Assembly (NCBI GenBank): GCA_964538625.1
Contig: CAZIGH010000011.1
Location: 1-64,000, forward strand
DNA: 64,000 bases
Source: JAEUHM01 sp964538625
GTDB taxonomy: Bacteria; Verrucomicrobiota; Verrucomicrobiia; Verrucomicrobiales; Verrucomicrobiaceae
Reading direction: 5' to 3'
Within the stretch, counting starts at the first letter, position 1, and every line of letters begins with the position of its first letter. Shown one piece after another: positions 60,566 through 64,000 of the stretch. Below the pieces are notes generated by a model. That model did not search any database. It had not been told where the DNA came from and saw nothing but the letters and a program-made list of their open reading frames with translations. The position numbers were made by a program, and so were the translations under genes.

Positions 60566-60832
60566 TTACTTGACGAGACCGGCGGCTTTCAGGGTCTTGT
60601 AGGCACCGTTTTTGTCCAAGGTCTTCAGGGCGCGGGCGCTGAGGCGCACTTCCACATACTTGCCGAGTTCCGGCACCCAGATGCGCTTGTCGCGAAGGTT
60701 TGGCATGATGACGCGCTTCACTCGCTTGGTGATGTGACGTCCGATACCGCCTTTTTTCTTGGCCAGACCGCTACGGTGGATCTTGTGACCGCGGGTGATC
60801 GCAACTCCGGTGATTTCGCAAACTCTGGCCAT
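60566..60832 (-). CDS. rpmB: 50S ribosomal protein L28
   Basis: The 88-residue protein starts MARVCEITGVAITRGHKIHR and has the typical KRVKRVIMPNLRDKRIWVPE stretch with basic patches. The length matches the family. The ATG at 60832 is chosen since homology begins there; the frame is open upstream without conservation. A strong terminator follows. Confidence 0.96.
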   Translation of the reverse strand: MARVCEITGVAITRGHKIHRSGLAKKKGGIGRHITKRVKRVIMPNLRDKRIWVPELGKYVEVRLSARALKTLDKNGAYKTLKAAGLVK

Positions 60833-60922
60833 GACGTTGTCTCCTAAAGGGTGATTGGGTTGAAAATGGGGCCGGGAGAGTAGCCGAGTCCTTGGCGGAG
60901 TCAACTGGTTCGTCAATCTTCC

Positions 60923-61726
60923 TCACGGTGCCAGCACCTTTCCGGTCAAATCCGGCGTGGTCACCAGTGGCACTGCTCCCAGAGCGCGGAGTTTTTCCGC
61001 AGTTTTCGCCGCTAGCGGAAGCTGCACCGGGTTCACGTAATCGACGGCATAAACGGTCAGCCCCAGACCCTGCGCCTCGCGGATTTTCCCTTCCAGCCAG
61101 CGGCTGCCATGGGCTGCTACCGCTTTGTGTCTGTGAGTGGTGGGATCAAAGGTCTGGTAAACACTCTCCACCAGCAGGCCATGCACTATGTCCTTCAGCT
61201 CCGGGAGCAGGTCGAACCCCCGGTTGAGGATGATTCTCTTTGTCGGCCAGCGCTTCTTCAGCTCCCGAACCGCGTCAAGCACTGCCGCTCGTGCCTGGGC
61301 GCCAGCCACTTCCTTCGGCAGCAGACTGAGGCTGTCGGCGGTGTCCAGGAAAAAGCCATCATAGCCCCGTGCAGCAGCGGGGGCAGCCAGCTCCTCGAGC
61401 AGAAAGGTCCGCCATGAAGGCTGAGTCACATCCATCAGGCGGCTGTTCCAAGCCGTGTTCTCGCCTACGAAACGGACATCGCGTGTCTCCGCAGCGGCGA
61501 GTTTGGGTGAGGTGGCTGCCACCTCCACCAGGCTTACATAAGCGTAAAACGCGTTCCCTTTTGCCTGGCCCGGCTTCAGGTCAGCTTTCGCCGCAGGGTC
61601 CAGGATGCAGACTGAGTGGCGCAACAGTGCTTCGGCAGGTGGATTTGCGGCATAGTTGATGTAGAGGGACGGTTCCGCTGCGTGGAGCAGGGAACCAGCA
61701 GCACCCAGAAGCAGCATCAGCCTCAT
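60923..61726 (-). CDS. GH114-like endo-alpha-1,4-polygalactosaminidase
   Basis: The 267-residue exported TIM-barrel protein has signal peptide MRLMLLLGAAGSLLHAAEP and motifs of the TM1410/GH114 family: LMDVTQPSWRTFLLEELA, ARGYDGFFLDTADSL (with a likely catalytic Asp) and RGFDLLPEL. LLVESVYQTFDP carries a Glu. Family members cleave polygalactosamine-type polymers such as Pel. The ATG at 61726 overlaps the SH3-protein stop as ATGA, so the two genes are translationally coupled. Confidence 0.82.
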   Translation of the reverse strand: MRLMLLLGAAGSLLHAAEPSLYINYAANPPAEALLRHSVCILDPAAKADLKPGQAKGNAFYAYVSLVEVAATSPKLAAAETRDVRFVGENTAWNSRLMDVTQPSWRTFLLEELAAPAAARGYDGFFLDTADSLSLLPKEVAGAQARAAVLDAVRELKKRWPTKRIILNRGFDLLPELKDIVHGLLVESVYQTFDPTTHRHKAVAAHGSRWLEGKIREAQGLGLTVYAVDYVNPVQLPLAAKTAEKLRALGAVPLVTTPDLTGKVLAP

Positions 61727-62070
61727 GGCACGGGCACCAACAGGTAAGCGGGCAGCCAGCCTTCCTTCCCGGCGCCGTCCTTGCACCAGTGCCAGCCTTT
61801 CACTTCCCGCAGGCTGGTGACCTCATCGTTCTTCTTCACGCTCAGATCATGCGCCTGAAATGGCTGCTGCACGCGGGCCGTATCCGCGTTGACGGGAACC
61901 AGAATGTCCTCTGGCACGTAGCTGCCCCGTCCGTCCTCAGCCGTTACCCATACCCAGCCGGGCCAGTCCACGTCCTTGCGCCCCACCCGCACCTCTTGAC
62001 CGATTCGCAGGGCGAGCGGCGCTCGGTCGATGACGGCGTAGTCGGCACTGGCTCGGAAGGTGACACTCAT
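61723..62070 (-). CDS. SH3-like domain protein
   Basis: The 115-residue protein has two bacterial SH3-like repeats (about 15-60 with VGRKDVDWPGWVWVT and about 70-115 with KGWHWCKDGAGKEGWLPAYL). No signal peptide is evident from the ATG at 62070, which is chosen because the N-terminal domain starts there. It overlaps the GH114-like gene by 4 bp (ATGA). SH3b domains often bind peptidoglycan or other cell-wall polymers. Confidence 0.75.
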   Translation of the reverse strand: MSVTFRASADYAVIDRAPLALRIGQEVRVGRKDVDWPGWVWVTAEDGRGSYVPEDILVPVNADTARVQQPFQAHDLSVKKNDEVTSLREVKGWHWCKDGAGKEGWLPAYLLVPVP

Positions 62071-62198
62071 GGTTGGCTGAATGGAACGTGAGCCGACTCT
62101 GGTTGTTGCGTGCCGAAAGGCAAGCTCCAAGCTCAACATGGCGGATTTCACACAAAACTTGTCCAACTAGGGCCTGTCCTGTTACCGTTCTCTGTGCC

Positions 62199-64000
62199 AT
62201 GCGCACCTCCACCCTCCTCGCACTCCTCCTCGCCACCTCAGTGCAGGCCGCCACGCAAATCACCTGGAAGCGCCAGCAGCTCCATGGCGACTTCTACTCC
62301 GAGGGTGCAGGCATAGGCGATGTCAATGGAGATGGCCAACCCGACGTTGTCGCCGGGCCGTTCTGGTGGGAAGGGCCTACCTTCGAGAATAGGCACGCCT
62401 ACTACGAGCCGAAGATCTTCAACATCAATGGCTACTCAGACAACTTCTTCGCCTACGTCCATGACTTCGATGCCGACCAGAAGAACGACATCCTCATCCT
62501 TGGCTTTCCCGGTAAAGAAGCGCGTCTGTATCTGAACCCCGGGACGCATGACGACAAACCCTGGCCCATGCACATCGTAGCCGACGTGGTGGACAACGAG
62601 TCGCCCGTCTTCACCGACATCACTGGCGACGGCAAACCAGAGATCGTGTGCAGCACCGGCGGCAAGTTCGGCTGGTTCGCGCCCAACTGGGACAAACCCA
62701 CGGAACAGTGGCCCTTTGTCGCCGTCACCGGAGACATGGGTGTAGCCAAGTTCACCCACGGCCTGGGTGTCGGTGACGTCAATGGCGACGGCCACATGGA
62801 CCTCCTGGAAGCGCGTCGTTGGTGGGAAGCCCCCACGGAGAACGGCAAAAGGAAATCGGACGCACCCTTCCTCCAGCACACCTTCGCCGCAGGCATCCCA
62901 GGCGGCGCACAAATGTTCGCGTATGACTTCGATGGCAACGGCACCAATGACGTGTTCACCACCCTCGCCGCGCATCGTTACGGCATCGCCGTCTTTCTCC
63001 AGAACAAACCCGCGCCCAACCAGCCCACTTGGAACCGCGTCCTGCTCTCCAGCGAGCAGCCGCAGGACAACGACTACGGCATCGTCATCTCCCAGCCACA
63101 CGCCGCGCACCTTGCCGACATCGACGGCGACGGCATCCAGGACATCGTCACCGGCAAGCGCTACTGGGCGCACAATGGCAAAGATCCCGGCGAGCAAAGC
63201 GGCGACCGTCTCCTCTACTGGTATCAGACCAAGCGAGATGGAAAAGGCGGCGTGGACTTCGTTCCCCACCTCATCGACGCGTACACAGGCGTCGGTGTGG
63301 ATGTGCAAGTCGGAGACGTGAATGGCGACCGACTGCCGGACGTCGTGGTCGCCAACAAAGCCGGCGTCTTCATCCTCACCCAGCAGCGCAGCGAGACCAC
63401 CGCTGACCTCACCCCGAAGAAAATGTATGGCCCGGCGCTCATGCCTCAGCAGCAGTATGCCAAAGGCCAGTCCCCGCAGGATGCTTTGAAAAACATGCAG
63501 CTTCATGGCGGATTCAAAGCAGAACTCATCGCCCATGAGCCAGACCTCGTGCAGCCCATCGCCTTCACTTTTGACGAGCGTGGCCGCATTTGGGTCATCG
63601 AAGGAAACAGCTACCCCAAGCCTCGCGAAATCGGCAGCGGCCAGGACCGCATCCTCATCTTCGAGGATGCGGATGGCAATGGCAGCTACGAAACGCGAAA
63701 AATCTTCTGTGAAGGCATCAACCTCGCCAGCGGCATCGAGCTTGGGTTCGGCGGCGTGTGGGTGGGCGCTGCACCTTACCTGATGTTCATCCCGGACAAG
63801 GACCGCAACGATCAGCCTGACCTGCCTGACGCGGCCGATCCGCGTCCCAAAGTCCCCGGCCTCAACTTCACCGCCTACGCCCTCCTCGACGGCTGGGGTT
63901 TTCAAGACACACACGAGACCCTCAACAGCTTTATTTGGGGTCCAGACGGCTGGCTCTACGGCTGCCACGGAGTCTTCACCCACAGCCGGGTTGGCAAGCC
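62199..64000 (+). CDS. VCBS/FG-GAP and PVC propeller protein, cut by window end
   Basis: At least 600 residues are present, and the reading frame continues past the window end. A signal peptide (MRTSTLLALLLATSVQA) is followed by FG-GAP/VCBS repeats with Ca-binding patterns such as GDVNGDGQPDVVAG and DIDGDGIQDIVTG (about 35-400). A PVC-type membrane-bound dehydrogenase propeller start follows (from about 430; GGFKAELIAHEPDLVQPIAF, EDADGNGSYETR). By analogy with the gene at 51-53.8 kb a heme CxxCH domain is expected downstream. The fusion of VCBS repeats and this propeller is the main oddity. Confidence 0.88.
   Translation, partial: MRTSTLLALLLATSVQAATQITWKRQQLHGDFYSEGAGIGDVNGDGQPDVVAGPFWWEGPTFENRHAYYEPKIFNINGYSDNFFAYVHDFDADQKNDILILGFPGKEARLYLNPGTHDDKPWPMHIVADVVDNESPVFTDITGDGKPEIVCSTGGKFGWFAPNWDKPTEQWPFVAVTGDMGVAKFTHGLGVGDVNGDGHMDLLEARRWWEAPTENGKRKSDAPFLQHTFAAGIPGGAQMFAYDFDGNGTNDVFTTLAAHRYGIAVFLQNKPAPNQPTWNRVLLSSEQPQDNDYGIVISQPHAAHLADIDGDGIQDIVTGKRYWAHNGKDPGEQSGDRLLYWYQTKRDGKGGVDFVPHLIDAYTGVGVDVQVGDVNGDRLPDVVVANKAGVFILTQQRSETTADLTPKKMYGPALMPQQQYAKGQSPQDALKNMQLHGGFKAELIAHEPDLVQPIAFTFDERGRIWVIEGNSYPKPREIGSGQDRILIFEDADGNGSYETRKIFCEGINLASGIELGFGGVWVGAAPYLMFIPDKDRNDQPDLPDAADPRPKVPGLNFTAYALLDGWGFQDTHETLNSFIWGPDGWLYGCHGVFTHSRVGK

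Overview
The window looks like a GC-rich chromosomal segment of a Verrucomicrobiota bacterium, close to Prosthecobacter/Verrucomicrobium. This rests on the genes it carries: a DUF1549/DUF1553 plus DUF1501 pair, PVC-type CxxCH propeller proteins, an ECF sigma factor overlapping a FecR-LamG gene, a CxASR sulfatase, SGNH/SASA esterases and NHL/Ig-like or PPC-like secreted proteins. No phage, plasmid or transposase gene was seen.

Layout. 1-3.7 kb (minus strand): rpsB-tsf with a strong terminator, rph, a small membrane protein and a RodZ-like HTH protein. 3.9-10.4 kb (plus): a pilus/type II secretion operon (PilN/GspL-like, PilO-like, Pro-rich PilP-like, secretin), then a lipoprotein and a stand-alone OvoA-type methyltransferase. 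10.45-12.95 kb: the largest gene-poor stretch, holding C-rich non-coding DNA, a nine-copy 95-bp tandem palindrome array (a reversed copy lies at 18-96) and a dead toxin-antitoxin locus. 13-28 kb: mixed metabolic genes (MFS carrier, serine hydrolase, accD, comF, two SGNH esterases, ppnP, methyltransferases, creatininase-family protein, TSUP permease, aroC, thioesterase, zincin, membrane dipeptidase). 28-36 kb: a 1034-residue NHL/Ig protein, rnc, tRNA-His, pdhA and mnmG with two parS sites. 36-45 kb: nucleotide-sugar and polysaccharide genes (fcl, rfbB, a sugar-phosphate transferase), a sulfatase, an esterase, arsC with an aquaporin, and a secreted PPC-like protein. 45-51 kb: PQQ-propeller protein, YifB ATPase, lipoprotein, Bcp, and an SDR-FAH pair resembling sugar-acid catabolism. 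51-64 kb: PVC propeller/cytochrome protein, DUF1549 and DUF1501 genes, RNase P RNA, a MITE-like element, FecR and sigma factor genes, rpmB, a GH114-like protein, an SH3 protein and a VCBS/propeller gene cut by the window end.

Most unusual signals: (1) the 95-bp array whose two hairpins have complementary loops; (2) an abrupt reversal of G/C strand bias inside mnmG at an in-frame parS site, with an opposite reversal near 11.35 kb beside the array; (3) a 232-bp element with 19-bp inverted ends and a 4-bp target duplication that supplies part of the fecR stop codon; (4) an aquaporin-arsC pair with a palindromic operator candidate; (5) a relic ParE-type toxin-antitoxin locus. No single clearly new multi-gene system was found. 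The array and the parS/composition boundary are the best leads.
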